NCBI RefSeq assembly: GCF_022669015.1
Contig: NZ_JAKKSL010000002.1
Location: 744,001-808,000, forward strand
Reading direction: 5' to 3'
Origin: Colwellia maritima
GTDB taxonomy: Bacteria > Pseudomonadota > Gammaproteobacteria > Enterobacterales > Alteromonadaceae
DNA: 64,000 bases
The notes under the pieces were generated by a model. It worked only from the letters and a program-made list of their open reading frames with translations. It was not told where the DNA came from and did not search any database. A program made the position numbers and the translations under genes. Each line of letters begins with the position of its first letter. Positions within the stretch are counted from its first letter, which is position 1. Shown here piece after piece: positions 37,546-48,557 of this stretch.

Positions 37546-38748
37546 CTATTTAAGAGCCTTGTTTAAACATTGAGCTAGATGTTTGATATTATTGATGTTA
37601 TGGTTTGCGCATACGGTTACGCGTAACCTTGATGTACCTGCAGCGACCGTTGGTGGACGAATAGCTGTTAACCAAATCCCTTGTTTTTTTAATTGTTCGT
37701 TTGCCTCAAGCGATTTTTGTTCATCACCAACAATTATAGCGTGAATTGACGAACTTGAAGACACCATTTCAATATTATCGTTAAGTCCATCCTTAAGTCG
37801 TTCACTTAATTCTAAAATTTTATCTCGTCGCCATTGTTCTTGTTTTATGAGTTCAATACTTTTAATTGTTGCCCAAGCAATGGCCGGAGAAATAGCCGTT
37901 GAATAAATATAGTGTCTAGCAAAATTTATTAAATAATCATGTAATGCTTCATCACAAGCGACAAAAGCCCCGCTTGTCGCTATTGCTTTGCCTAATGTTG
38001 CCATAATAATGTTGGGCTGTTTATTACCCCTTAAAAGACTAACACTACCCTGTCCTTGATCACCAATTATGCCAATACTATGCGCATCATCTAAATAAAG
38101 CCAAGTATTATAGATTTCTGCCAACTTCTCAAGCTCAGTCAACTTAGCCTGATCACCATCCATACTGAAAACGCCTTCAGACGCAATAAGCTTATTGTCG
38201 GCCTTGCTTTGTAATAATAATTGCTCAAGTTGAGTCATGTTATTATGACCAAAGCGTTTTACTTTGGCTTTACTAGCAAAAGCGCCATCAATCATGGATG
38301 CATGAGAAAGTTTATCAAGAAAAAATTGAGTTTTTGAATGGCTCGTCAAATGGGTATTTATGTGATCAGATTGCCCCAATGCATTGAAAATAGCCTCATT
38401 GGCGGCAAAACCACTGGTAAAGAGTAAGCATCGAGGTTTATTTAACCATTGGCAAATTTTATCCTCTAAAACTTGATGTGCATAATGAAACCCAGTAACT
38501 AAACTTGACGAGCTTGCACATAGTCCAAATCTATCAAGTCCCTCTTGCATCGCTTGATTTATCTTTGGGTGATTGTTCAACCCTAGGTAATCATTGGATG
38601 AAAAATTAAGATAATTTTTTCCATTTTCAACAATAATAGCCTCTTGTAATGAATCGTTAACGTCATTGTGTTGTATACAAAATCGTTGTCGGTAACGTAA
38701 CTTTGATTTTTGTACCGCTAATTTTTCATTAATGAATTCAAATGCCAT
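37546..38748 (-). CDS. bioF: 8-amino-7-oxononanoate synthase
   Basis: 400 residues, PLP-dependent. NFSSNDYLGLNNHPKI, FTSGFAANEAIFNAL, YLDDAHSIGIIG and ATLGKAIATSG with the Schiff-base lysine. It condenses pimeloyl-ACP with alanine. A Gln/Ser variation VTGFHYAHQVLE is family-normal. Lies 32 bases after bioB and directly before bioC. Confidence 0.93.
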   Translation of the reverse strand: MAFEFINEKLAVQKSKLRYRQRFCIQHNDVNDSLQEAIIVENGKNYLNFSSNDYLGLNNHPKINQAMQEGLDRFGLCASSSSLVTGFHYAHQVLEDKICQWLNKPRCLLFTSGFAANEAIFNALGQSDHINTHLTSHSKTQFFLDKLSHASMIDGAFASKAKVKRFGHNNMTQLEQLLLQSKADNKLIASEGVFSMDGDQAKLTELEKLAEIYNTWLYLDDAHSIGIIGDQGQGSVSLLRGNKQPNIIMATLGKAIATSGAFVACDEALHDYLINFARHYIYSTAISPAIAWATIKSIELIKQEQWRRDKILELSERLKDGLNDNIEMVSSSSSIHAIIVGDEQKSLEANEQLKKQGIWLTAIRPPTVAAGTSRLRVTVCANHNINNIKHLAQCLNKALK

Positions 38749-38780
38749 GGAAAATATTCTTATGCGTGCTTAATAGTTAA

Positions 38781-39857
38781 TTATTGAGCAGCGTCATAAA
38801 ACAACGCTTTATGTTGCTCATTAACTAAGGCTGTTTTCAAGGTTTGCTCTTGTTGCTGACTTTCATCAATAATAGTTTCGGTATTAATACCCAGTTTATT
38901 GAATAATTGGATATCTTTATCTGTTTCTGGGTTTTCTGCTGTTAATAACTTGCAACCATAAAAAATTGAGTTAGCACCTGCTAGAAAACATAATGATTGC
39001 ATTTGTTCGTTCATTGCTGAACGACCTGCTGATAAGCGTACATGAGATTTTGGCATCATTATACGAGCAACAGCAATACAACGAATAAAATCAAAACTTT
39101 CCAAATCATCAACATCTGCTAATGGCGTACCTTTCACTTTTACTAACATATTAATAGGAACACTTTCAGGTTGTTTAGGTAAATTAGCTAACTGAACGAG
39201 TAAAGAAGAACGATCAACGTCTGTTTCACCCAAACCTACAATACCACCACTACACACTTTCATGCCTGCGCTGCGAACATACTCTAAGGTGTCTAATCTG
39301 TCTTGATAAGTACGCGTAGTAATAATTTGATTATAATGTTCTGGAGATGTATCAAGATTGTGATTGTAATAATCTAAACCGGCACCTTGTAATTGCTTTG
39401 CTTGATTCTCATCTAACATGCCCAATGTCATACATGATTCCAAGCCTAATGCTTTTACGCCTTTAATCATATCTAACACAAGCGGCATATCACGTTCTTT
39501 CGGGTTACGCCAAGCGGCTCCCATGCAAAAACGTGTTGAACCCATCGCTTTCGCTTTTTCTGCCGCTTCAAGTACTTTTTCTACTTCAAGCAAACGCTCT
39601 TTCTCTACATTGGTTTTATTGCGTGCACTTTGCGAACAATATTTACAATCTTCAGGACAAGCACCCGTTTTAATAGACAACAATGTACTGACTTGCACTT
39701 CGTTAGCGTTAAAGTGCTGACGATGAACTGTTTGCGCCTTAAACATTAAGTCATTAAAAGGTAGGCTAAATAATGCCTGAACTTCTGCTATTGTCCAATT
39801 ATTGCGAATATCTGGATTATCTGAATTAGTAGAAGAAGTAAGAACAGCTTGTGTCAT
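38781..39857 (-). CDS. bioB: Biotin synthase
   Basis: 358 residues from ATG 39857 ([12 protein letters not shown] upstream); the open frame goes 32 codons further across the divergent promoter and that part is not used. [13 protein letters not shown] holds the radical-SAM cysteines, [17 protein letters not shown] and [10 protein letters not shown] the second cluster region with its Arg ligand. Inserts sulfur into dethiobiotin. First gene of bioBFCD, divergent from bioA. Confidence 0.94.
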   Translation of the reverse strand: MTQAVLTSSTNSDNPDIRNNWTIAEVQALFSLPFNDLMFKAQTVHRQHFNANEVQVSTLLSIKTGACPEDCKYCSQSARNKTNVEKERLLEVEKVLEAAEKAKAMGSTRFCMGAAWRNPKERDMPLVLDMIKGVKALGLESCMTLGMLDENQAKQLQGAGLDYYNHNLDTSPEHYNQIITTRTYQDRLDTLEYVRSAGMKVCSGGIVGLGETDVDRSSLLVQLANLPKQPESVPINMLVKVKGTPLADVDDLESFDFIRCIAVARIMMPKSHVRLSAGRSAMNEQMQSLCFLAGANSIFYGCKLLTAENPETDKDIQLFNKLGINTETIIDESQQQEQTLKTALVNEQHKALFYDAAQ

Positions 39858-39945
39858 GATTACTCGTTTGCATCTAGTTTGGTTAACGGGTAGTCTAGCA
39901 ATCAAAACCTTGATGTCAACACCACGAAACCAATTAAGTTTACAT
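39858..39945. promoter_or_regulatory. Divergent bioB/bioA promoter region
   Basis: 88 bp between the two starts must hold both promoters. I looked for the enterobacterial BirA operator (TTGTAAACC-N16-GGTTTACAA) and found only weak half-sites such as TTGGTTAAC. Regulation by BirA is therefore not shown. Confidence 0.4.
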
Positions 39946-41260
39946 ATGACCACTAAAAGAACAGTACATACCCCATTAACATTACTTGAATTTGATAAAA
40001 CCCATGTTTGGCACCCTTATACTTCAATGACATCTCCCTTACCTACCTATTTGGTTGATAGCGCTGAGGGGGTTTACATTAATTTAGCAAATGGCGAATC
40101 ACTGATTGATGGTATGTCATCATGGTGGTCAGTATTACATGGATACAATCACCCTAAATTAAATGCGGCCTTAATTAACCAGTCCACAAAAATGTCTCAT
40201 GTTATGTTCGGTGGTTTAACACATCGTAGTGCCATTGAGTTATGTGAAAAACTTGTACAGTTAACGCCAAAGGGTCTGTCTAACGTATTTCTTTCAGATT
40301 CAGGGTCAGTTAGTGTTGAAGTTGCGATAAAAATGGCGTTGCAATATTGGCATAGTAAAGAGAAAGAAAGTAAAACCAAGTTGCTTACTATTCGTAATGG
40401 CTACCATGGTGATACGTTTGCTGCCATGTCAGTATGCGACCCTATTACGGGTATGCATCAAATATTCGACAAAGTATTAATGAAAAATATCTTTGCCCCA
40501 AAGACCAACGATTAAGTTTGGTGAACAATGGGATAAAAAAGAGATCAATGAACTCAAGGCACTGTTTGAAAAACATCACCATGAATTAGCGGCTTTTATT
40601 GTCGAACCTATTGTACAAGGTACAGGTGGTATGCGTTTTTATCATCCAGAGTACTTAAAAGCATGCAGAAATCTATGTGACCAATATAAGGTATTGCTCA
40701 TTGTAGATGAAATAGCAACGGGCTTTGGTCGTACGGGGAAACTTTTTGCTTGCGAATGGGCTGAAATAAGCCCCGACATTATGTGTTTAGGTAAAACCCT
40801 AACTGGTGGTTACATAACGTTAGCCGCAACACTTTGTACAAGTAAAATAGCTCAAACCATCAGCCAGAGTGAAGCAGCTTGTTTTATGCACGGACCTACG
40901 TTTATGGGAAATGCGTTAGCGTGTGCAGTTGCGAATGCGAGTATTGATTTACTATTTGAAAATAATTGGCAGCAACAAGTGGCTTTTATCGAACAACGGT
41001 TACAAGGATCATTATTATCATTAAATAACCATCCGCGTGTTAAAGATGCGCGCGTTTTAGGCTCTATTGGTGCAGTTGAGTGTTTACAAGCGGTGAATAT
41101 TGCGGTGATCCAAAAACGTTTTGTTGAATTAGGTGTTTGGATCCGTCCATTTGGCAAACTTATTTATATTATCCCACCATTAATAATTAATAAAAAACAG
41201 CTAAAACATTTAATTACAGCTATTTCTACTGTATTAAATGAAGACAATTGTTTTGTTTAA
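39946..41260 (+). CDS. bioA: DAPA aminotransferase (one frameshift)
   Basis: About 438 residues. [88 protein letters not shown] and [10 protein letters not shown] with the PLP lysine identify BioA. Transfers an amino group from SAM to make DAPA. The frame breaks at 40495-40500 (GCCCC; one extra C restores [11 protein letters not shown]). An ATG at 39913 is an alternative start. Neither has a strong ribosome site. Confidence 0.92.
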
Positions 41261-41295
41261 TTATTTAAAAATAGACCCAATTAAAGATAACGACT

Positions 41296-41709
41296 TTATC
41301 CTGTCTTTGCACCCAATACATTATATAAAATAAGCGACAACCAAATTAAGTTAAAGGCTAACAGAAAATAGGCGTTATAATGTGTGTTGTCACAATGTCT
41401 TCTACTACGATACTTATCAATGAGTGTCGATGTATATATTCCTGCGGCACTAAACCATATAACAAGATACAAATAACCCGTTAAGGGAGTTAACCAAAAC
41501 TGCCGTACTTCTATTTTATAATAACGTAAAACACCATAATTTGTTTCTGGTGCAACAAAATATGAAATATACAGAGCAGCCAAAAAAGCAATCCAACTAC
41601 TAATGGTGAGAATTCTTGCTAAATAAAACCAAAAATCTAACGATTTTCGTCTCTCTTTGGTTGGTAAGTTTTTTGCTAATTTCATTTGTTTTTCTACTTT
41701 TTTAGCCAA
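41296..41709 (-). CDS. Small membrane protein of unknown function
   Basis: 137 residues with three hydrophobic segments (about 33-52, 72-92, 111-131) and a basic N-terminus (MAKKVEKQMKLAKNLPTKERRKS). No motif recognised. It converges on bioA and is divergent from asnS. Uninterrupted. Confidence 0.65.
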   Translation of the reverse strand: MAKKVEKQMKLAKNLPTKERRKSLDFWFYLARILTISSWIAFLAALYISYFVAPETNYGVLRYYKIEVRQFWLTPLTGYLYLVIWFSAAGIYTSTLIDKYRSRRHCDNTHYNAYFLLAFNLIWLSLILYNVLGAKTG

Positions 41710-41844
41710 TATTATTAATATTTTCGCGATTTTTCATAATAGTTAAGTAATTTAGCAAGTTTTACTTGTTAAACATAATAGTCACGGTAACATAACCACC
41801 TTAAAAATTTCAGCACATTTGATAAAAATATAAGAGGTCATTAC

Positions 41845-43245
41845 ATGTCAGTTATATCAATTACTGATGTATTAGCAGGTCAGTACCCTGTTGATGAAAC
41901 TATTACTATTCATGGTTGGATCAGAACTCGCCGCGATTCAAAAGCAGGTATTTCTTTTTTAGCTATTCATGACGGCTCATGCTTTGATGCCATTCAGGCT
42001 ATCGTACCAAGTGATCTTACTAATTATCAAGAAGATGTTCTTAAGTTAACAACGGGTTGCTCGGTAAAAGTTACGGGTATATTAGTTGAATCACCTGGTC
42101 AAGGTCAGTCTTTTGAAATTCAAGCAACCGCGGTTGAGGTACTTGGTTTTGTGGAAGATCCAGATACTTACCCTATGGCTGCTAAGCGTCACAGTATTGA
42201 GTTTTTGCGTGAACAAGCACATTTACGTCCGCGTACCAATATCGGCGGTGCAGTTACACGTGTACGTAACTGTTTAGCTCAGGCGATTCATCGTTTCTTA
42301 CATTCTAAAGGCTATTTTTGGATCAGTACGCCACTAATCACAGGTAGTGATTGTGAAGGTGCCGGTGAGATGTTCCGTGTTAGTACATTAGACATGGAAA
42401 ATTTACCACGAGATGATAAAGGCACTGTTGACTACACAAAAGACTTTTTTGGCAAAGAAACTTTTTTAACCGTATCAGGACAGTTAAACGTTGAAACTTA
42501 TTGTAACGCGTTATCAAAAGTTTATACCTTTGGCCCTACTTTTAGAGCGGAAAACTCCAATACTTCTAGGCACTTAGCTGAGTTTTGGATGGTAGAACCT
42601 GAAATCGCATTTGCTGATTTGTCTGATGCAGCTGATTTAGCAGAAGAAATGCTGAAATATGTATTTAAAGCTGTCTTAGCAGAACGTGCCGATGATATTG
42701 CTTTCTTCCAACAACGTGTAGATAAAACTGTGGTAGATCGCTTGAACTCAGTTATTGAAACAGATTTTGTTCGTTTAGATTACACAGATGCTATTACCAT
42801 TTTAGAAAACTGTGGTAAAACATTTGAAAACCCTGTTTCATGGGGAGTAGATTTAAACTCAGAGCATGAACGTTACTTAGCTGAAGAGCACTTTAACGGT
42901 CCAGTTGTTTTACAAAACTACCCTAAAGACATCAAATCATTCTACATGCGTTTAAATGATGACGGTAAAACCGTTGCTGCAATGGATATTTTAGCCCCAG
43001 GTATTGGCGAAATTATTGGTGGTAGTCAGCGTGAAGAACGTCTTGATGTACTTGACAGTCGTTTAGATGCAATGGGATTGGATGTTGCTGATTACAGCCG
43101 GTATCGTGATTTACGTCGCTATGGTACTGTGCCTCATTCTGGTTTTGGCTTAGGCTTTGAGCGTTTAGTCGCTTATGCAACAGGTATGCAAAACGTACGT
43201 GATGTGATCCCTTTCCCAAGAACACCAAATAACGCAGCGTTCTAA
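41845..43245 (+). CDS. asnS: Asparaginyl-tRNA synthetase
   Basis: 466 residues, normal length. N-terminal OB-fold anticodon domain ([26 protein letters not shown]), class II motif 2 ([26 protein letters not shown]) and motif 3 ([15 protein letters not shown]). Charges tRNA-Asn. Uninterrupted over 1.4 kb, with GAGGTC before the ATG. A useful internal control showing that not every long gene here is broken. Confidence 0.95.
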   Translation: MSVISITDVLAGQYPVDETITIHGWIRTRRDSKAGISFLAIHDGSCFDAIQAIVPSDLTNYQEDVLKLTTGCSVKVTGILVESPGQGQSFEIQATAVEVLGFVEDPDTYPMAAKRHSIEFLREQAHLRPRTNIGGAVTRVRNCLAQAIHRFLHSKGYFWISTPLITGSDCEGAGEMFRVSTLDMENLPRDDKGTVDYTKDFFGKETFLTVSGQLNVETYCNALSKVYTFGPTFRAENSNTSRHLAEFWMVEPEIAFADLSDAADLAEEMLKYVFKAVLAERADDIAFFQQRVDKTVVDRLNSVIETDFVRLDYTDAITILENCGKTFENPVSWGVDLNSEHERYLAEEHFNGPVVLQNYPKDIKSFYMRLNDDGKTVAAMDILAPGIGEIIGGSQREERLDVLDSRLDAMGLDVADYSRYRDLRRYGTVPHSGFGLGFERLVAYATGMQNVRDVIPFPRTPNNAAF

Positions 43246-43307
43246 CGAATCGCGATGTTCAAGCAGTCGGCTAGCGATATTTACGCCAAGTTGACTGCTG
43301 TATTTCT

Positions 43308-43850
43308 TTATTTCCAGTAACTCACTTTATTTTCAAAAGGCTTAGTTGGTTTTAATACTTGCGCCCTACCTGGCGTTCCAATATATAAATAGCCAACAAT
43401 CTCGTCTTTTTCAGCGATAGCTAAACCTTGCTTTATTCGTGAATTGTAAGCAAACCCACCTGTTCGCCATACGGCTCCATAGCCTAAAGCATACGCGGCC
43501 ATTTGCATGGCATGAGCACAACAGCCTGCCGTAATTAATTGCTCTTGCAAAGGTATTTTTTCATGCTCACAGTATTGTGTGCTGATAACAATGATCATAG
43601 GTGCCCGAAAAGGTTTTTTAGCTATTTTATCTAAATCATCTAATTGCTCATCACTGCTTGCAACGAATAAGTCACTTAACTTTTGCAAACCACCATCGGT
43701 TATCACAGTAAAATGCCAAGGTTGCAAACATCCATGGTCAGGTACTCGCATCCCTGCTGCTAAAATCTGCTCAAGTGTTTTTTCACTGGGCGCAGGAGAA
43801 ACTAAAAAAGGTGTTGATTGTCGTTGTAAAAGTAATTCGATAGCTGTCAT
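43308..43850 (-). CDS. ydjA: Nitroreductase-family protein (YdjA-like)
   Basis: 180 residues. IELLLQRQSTPFLVSPAPSEKTLEQIL, MRVPDHGCLQPWHFTVI and LGYGAVWRTGGFAYN match YdjA, a minimal FMN-dependent nitroreductase that works as a dimer. Natural substrate unknown. Convergent with asnS. Confidence 0.85.
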   Translation of the reverse strand: MTAIELLLQRQSTPFLVSPAPSEKTLEQILAAGMRVPDHGCLQPWHFTVITDGGLQKLSDLFVASSDEQLDDLDKIAKKPFRAPMIIVISTQYCEHEKIPLQEQLITAGCCAHAMQMAAYALGYGAVWRTGGFAYNSRIKQGLAIAEKDEIVGYLYIGTPGRAQVLKPTKPFENKVSYWK

Positions 43851-44030
43851 AGTAAATTAAATATTTATACTAATTATAAGTTTATTAAGTGTATAACTAT
43901 GCTTAATACAATTCTATTAAATTTTAAACGTTAAAATAGCGCTATTACTGCTTGACTTCACTCGCTCATGACAGCAATATTGATCTTCAACTATTGAATG
44001 AATTAAACAGTAAATTAAACAATAAAGACC

Positions 44031-44153
44031 ATGACAAATATTTTCGCAGTAAATCCTAATTTTGTGCTCAAACAAAATCTAATTCAGGCTATAACATGTT
44101 GGCTGAATCAGGTCATTCGATTATGGCCAAATACTGCGGAGCGCCCAAGTTAA
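44031..44153 (+). CDS. Possible 40-residue protein
   Basis: ATG 44031 opens 40 codons (MTNIFAVNPNFVLKQNLIQA, ending RLWPNTAERPS) before TAA. It has a plausible amphipathic helix. The ribosome site is poor (AAAGACC directly before ATG). A perfect terminator follows 48 bases later with no other gene to serve, which is the main argument that something here is transcribed. It could equally be a small RNA. Confidence 0.3.
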   Translation: MTNIFAVNPNFVLKQNLIQAITCWLNQVIRLWPNTAERPS

Positions 44154-44200
44154 CAAAATAGTTCAATTAACTAAACATATTAACTAAGCACATTATTTAA

Positions 44201-44230
44201 GCCGCAGAATTTACCTTTTGCGGCTTTTTT
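44201..44230 (+). terminator. Rho-independent terminator
   Basis: GCCGCA (44201-44206) pairs with TGCGGC (44219-44224), followed by six T. Loop AGAATTTACCTT carries extra partial pairing. Confidence 0.8.
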
Positions 44231-44310
44231 CTTTCTATTGGTCTTAACACTATAGTAAATATTCTGCAAAAGACTCTGCAACCCATGAAGAATCGATAAG
44301 GAGAGTAAAA

Positions 44311-45228
44311 ATGCAAGTGTCTGTTGCCTATTTAGCGGTATTATTAATTTGGTCTACTACCCCGCTAGGCATTGTTTGGAGTAGCGAATCTATCAATCCA
44401 ACGATGGCTGTTTTACTGCGCATGGTAATTGCAGTAGTACTTGGCAGTATGATTATTTTTATCAGGAAGATTGAATTACCATGGCATAAACAAGCCATTC
44501 GATTATATGCTTTTTCTGCTTTGGGCATTTTTGGTGGAATGTCGTTCTCTTACTTAGCCGCCGGTTATTTATCATCAGGTATTTTATCGTTAGTTTTTGG
44601 GTTAGCTCCGGCATTCTCGGCTATTTTAGCACGTCGAATCCTTGCGGAGCCTAAAATATCAACAGCCAAAAAGTTATCTATGTTGTTATCTTTTATTGGC
44701 CTAGGTTTTGTTTGTGCTGATAATTTTTCTTTAACGGGTGATAGTATCTATGGTTTCGGCTTTGTATTGATCGCCGTATTTTTATTTAGCTTAAGCGGTG
44801 TATTAGTGAAAAGTATTTCATTAGCCATTCACCCTATGGCAACAACGGTCGGTGCCTTATCATTGTCTCTACCGTTATTTATTGCTAATTGGTTATTACT
44901 TGACGGCAGCTTTGATACAAGCGAATGGCAACTTCGATCAATTTGGGCAACAGTTTATTTAGGTGTATTTGGCTCATTAATTGGTTTTTTTGCTTACTTT
45001 TTTGTATTACAACGGTTAACCGCAAGTACCGTTGCGCTAATTACATTAATCACCCCTGTTATCGCGTTAACCTTAGGCGCTGTATTAAATGATGAAGTCA
45101 TTCATCCTCAACTTGTGTTTGGTGCTTTACTCGTCATCTTGGGGCTTACTATTTATCATTGGGGAGAATTGCTATACCGCAAAATCAAGGTATCTTTACG
45201 TGTGCCAACTTGGTCAAATGAAGAATAA
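44311..45228 (+). CDS. EamA/DMT-family transporter
   Basis: 305 residues with ten hydrophobic segments in two EamA repeats (VAYLAVLLIWSTTPLGIVWSS, and GFVLIAVFLFSLSGVLVKSIS ... LITPVIALTLGAVLNDEVI). The PLGIVW and ITPVIA parts are typical of the drug/metabolite exporter group. Probably exports an amino acid or metabolite; substrate unknown. AAGGAGAG precedes ATG. Uninterrupted. Confidence 0.88.
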   Translation: MQVSVAYLAVLLIWSTTPLGIVWSSESINPTMAVLLRMVIAVVLGSMIIFIRKIELPWHKQAIRLYAFSALGIFGGMSFSYLAAGYLSSGILSLVFGLAPAFSAILARRILAEPKISTAKKLSMLLSFIGLGFVCADNFSLTGDSIYGFGFVLIAVFLFSLSGVLVKSISLAIHPMATTVGALSLSLPLFIANWLLLDGSFDTSEWQLRSIWATVYLGVFGSLIGFFAYFFVLQRLTASTVALITLITPVIALTLGAVLNDEVIHPQLVFGALLVILGLTIYHWGELLYRKIKVSLRVPTWSNEE

Positions 45229-45455
45229 AATCACGCTCTTCATAAATTGTCTTAACATTCAGTGTGGCTATTAAGCTTAGTAATACTTACTTTGTTATAT
45301 AGCCCTCTGATAATAAAATATCATTTTCAATCAGTTTTAACTTTTCCGTGTTAACTTTCAGATAAATACGTATTTATTTACAATCTAATGGTCAAATTAT
45401 AACTTGATTAAGGTAATATACAGATAATATTTTCAATTGTTATTAGTCTATTTTT

Positions 45456-47359
45456 ATGAATGCATTAGTCAATTTTTTCAAGCTTATTCTTACAGGTATT
45501 TGGCGTTTATTTACCATCACTCGCTCTATTATACTTAATGTTATCTTTATCATTTTAATTCTCGGTTTCATTACGATGATCAGTGCTGAATCTGACAGAA
45601 TAGTGATACCAGATAAAACCGCGTTATTGCTTAATCTTGCAGGTGATTTAGTAGAGCAAAAACATGAAATAAATCCTTTCGATGCATTTATTGTTGAAGC
45701 ACTTGGTGAGAAGGAAGAAAATCCCGAAGTTCTACTTGCGGATGTCCTTGATGTTATCTCAACAGCGAAAAATGATGATCGGGTACAGATATTGGTTTTG
45801 CAAATTCAGGGCTTGAAACCAAAGAGGTTTATCCAAATTGCAAGATGTGGGTGCTGCATTGAGTGATTTTAAAACCTCCGGTAAAAAAATTATTGCTTTG
45901 GGTGATCAATACACACAAGATCAATATTACCTAGCCAGTTATGCTGATGATATTTGGCTAAATCCTCAAGGCTTTATGTTACTTGATGGTTATGGTCGAT
46001 ATAATATGTACTTTAAATCCGCTTTAGAAAAGTTATCAATTAATCAACATATTTTTCGAGTGGGTACCTTTAAATCTGCGGTTGAACCTTTTTTACGTGA
46101 TGATATGTCTGATGAAGCCAAAGAAGCTAATAAATTATGGCTGAATGACTTATGGACACAGTATAAGCAGGATGTTGCTGTGCAACGAAACATTGATGCT
46201 GATAATTTTGATGAGAGTATTACGGATTTAATCACAAAATTTACCCAAGCAAATAATAGTTTTGCCCAATATGCCTTAACCAACCATTGGGTTGATCAAT
46301 TAAAAACACGTGCTCAGATGCGTGATACATTAATTGAATTAGTGGGTAAAAACGCACGTGGTGACAGTTATAATCATATCGGTTTTAAAGACTATTTAGC
46401 TGCAAATGTACTGGTAAATCCCACGAATGATTTTGGGCCATTGGCTACAAACAAAGTTGCTATTATTGTCGCAAAAGGCACCATTTTAGATGGCGTACAG
46501 AAACCCGGTACTATTGGTGGTGACTCAACGGCACAATTATTACGTAAAGCGCGTAATAACGATGATGTAAAAGCAGTAGTTCTTCGCGTTGACAGCCCTG
46601 GCGGTAGCGCTTTTGCTTCTGAAATTATACGTCAAGAAGTAGAATTATTAAAAGCAGCAGGCAAACCAGTTGTTGCTTCTATGGGAACTTATGCCGCCTC
46701 AGGTGGTTATTGGATTTCAGCGCCGAGATAAAATATATGCATCCCCATCAACGATAACGGGATCAATTGGCATTTTTGGTATGATGATGACCTTTGAAGA
46801 TTCGTTAAGTAAATTAGGTATTTACACTGATGGTGTCGGTACAACTGATATTACTGGTTTTGGACCAACACAACCGTTGACTGAAGGTATGGCGCAGCTA
46901 TTTCAATTAAGTATCAATAAAGGCTATCAAGATTTTATTGCCCTTGTGTCTGAAAACCGAGGCATGACGTTGGATCAAGTAGATGCCATTGCTCAGGGCA
47001 GAGTTTGGTCAGGTAAAAAAGCGAAAGAATTAGGGTTAGTTGATGAATTAGGCAATCTCTCTGATGCTATTACCGCAGCGGCAGAGCTAGCAAATCTAGA
47101 CCAATATGATAGTTTCATTATTGAAAGAGAACTTTCGGAACGTAATAAATTTATTCAAAAAATGATGGGGCAAGCAAAATCTATATTCGTTACCGAAACA
47201 AGTATGTTTTCAGAAAGCGAATTAACGTCACCAATAAGTGTCAACGCAAAACCTATGACTCAGTTTTTGTCACAACTTGAAAGCGAAGTTACAAAAATGA
47301 ATCAATTCAATGATCCTCAAGGTATTTATACTCTTTGTTTAGCGTGTGGTGGTGAATAA
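45456..47359 (+). CDS. sppA: Signal peptide peptidase SppA, 67K type (two frameshifts)
   Basis: About 634 residues, the long two-repeat form. One N-terminal membrane span (IILNVIFIILILGFITMI), general-base lysine in VGTFKSAVEPF of the first repeat, nucleophile serine in VDSPGGSAFASE of the second, and YASPSTITGSIGIFG. Degrades cleaved signal peptides in the inner membrane. Breaks lie near 45825 (CCAAAG, one extra A) and 46722 (GCGCCGAG). It stands two bases before ansA, the same order as in several gammaproteobacteria. Confidence 0.92.
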
Positions 47360-47361
47360 TT

Positions 47362-48408
47362 ATGAGCCAAATTGAACGTAGCAGAAAAAGAATTTATGTT
47401 GCTTATACAGGCGGCACTATTGGCATGAAGAAAAGTGATCATGGTTATATTCCAGTTGACGGTCACTTAACGGAATCGATCAATGCCCTACCGGAATTCC
47501 ATCGTGATGAAATGCCAACATTTACCATTAATGAATACCAACCGTTAATTGACTCATCAAATATGACACCAAGTGATTGGCAACATATTGCTGATGATAT
47601 TAAGAAACATTACGATGATTATGATGGGTTTGTTGTATTACATGGTACAGACACTATGGCGTACACCAGTTCGGCACTGTCTTTTATGTTCGAAAATTTG
47701 AATAAGCCAATTATTGTTACAGGCTCGCAAATCCCCCTTAGTCAATTACGTTCAGATGGACAGGTGAACGTTCTCAATTCGCTTTATATAGCAGCAAATT
47801 ATCCAATTAACGAAGTTGGATTATTTTTTAATAATCGGTTATATCGAGGCAACCGGTCAATTAAAGCCTATGCAGATGGTTTTAATGCCTTTGACTCACC
47901 TAATATGTCACCGTTACTTGAGGCGGGAATTAATATTAAAGTACTCGCGGGAGAAATTGCACAAATTGATAACTTATCAGCTTCTGATCATACGCCACCC
48001 GTGATTGTTCGTAATATCACCCCACAACCTATTGGGGTTGTTCATTTATATCCCGGTATTAGTAGTGTTGTAGTTGAGAATGTTATTAGGCAACCAGTAA
48101 AAGCGCTCATTTTGAGAAGTTATGGTGTTGGAAATGCACCACAAGATCCTGCCCTACTTGCTTGCTTAGCCAAAGCAAAAGAGCAAGAGATCATCGTAAT
48201 TAATTGTAGCCAATGCATTAAGGGCAAAGTAAATATGTCGGGTTATGCTACGGGGAATGCATTAAGTCAAGCCGGTGTTATTAGTGGACATGATATGACA
48301 CTTGAAGCAACCTTGACCAAATTGCATTATTTGCTTAGTCAAGACATTAGTTACCGTGAAATATGTCGATTGATGGAGGTTAATTTACGCGGTGAATTAA
48401 CCTTATAA
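47362..48408 (+). CDS. ansA: Cytoplasmic L-asparaginase I
   Basis: 348 residues, type I size, no signal peptide. VAYTGGTIGM and VVLHGTDTMAYTSSAL carry the two catalytic threonine regions; TGSQIPLSQLRSDG and INCSQCIKGKVNMSGYATG are type I features. Deamidates asparagine. Uninterrupted and probably co-transcribed with sppA. Confidence 0.93.
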   Translation: MSQIERSRKRIYVAYTGGTIGMKKSDHGYIPVDGHLTESINALPEFHRDEMPTFTINEYQPLIDSSNMTPSDWQHIADDIKKHYDDYDGFVVLHGTDTMAYTSSALSFMFENLNKPIIVTGSQIPLSQLRSDGQVNVLNSLYIAANYPINEVGLFFNNRLYRGNRSIKAYADGFNAFDSPNMSPLLEAGINIKVLAGEIAQIDNLSASDHTPPVIVRNITPQPIGVVHLYPGISSVVVENVIRQPVKALILRSYGVGNAPQDPALLACLAKAKEQEIIVINCSQCIKGKVNMSGYATGNALSQAGVISGHDMTLEATLTKLHYLLSQDISYREICRLMEVNLRGELTL

Positions 48409-48504
48409 TCAATGATTAATACCGCTATCACTAACTATGTGATCATTTATACTTGCTAAAATCACCCACTACATTGTATTTATTAAATTGAACAACTCGA
48501 TATT

Positions 48505-48531
48505 TTAGGGCACAAAGTGATTGTGCCCTAA
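48505..48531. terminator. Hairpin between convergent ansA and the DUF349 gene
   Basis: TTAGGGCACAA-AGTGA-TTGTGCCCTAA, an 11-bp perfect stem. No T-run on either side, so intrinsic termination is uncertain, but its position suits a bidirectional transcript end. Confidence 0.5.
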
Positions 48532-48557
48532 TAGAAAGTTAACGTTTATATACCGCT

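Larger units (their letters stand above)
43851..44310. other. 460-bp gap with one possible small ORF and a terminator
   Basis: Upstream region of the EamA gene. Apart from the small ORF at 44031-44153 and the terminator at 44201-44230, listed separately, nothing is supported. The terminator on plus implies some transcript starts in this gap. Confidence 0.4.

Noticed and set aside
39858..39945. BirA operator between bioA and bioB
   Set aside because: Only weak half-sites are visible; no TTGTAAACC-type dyad of the right spacing.
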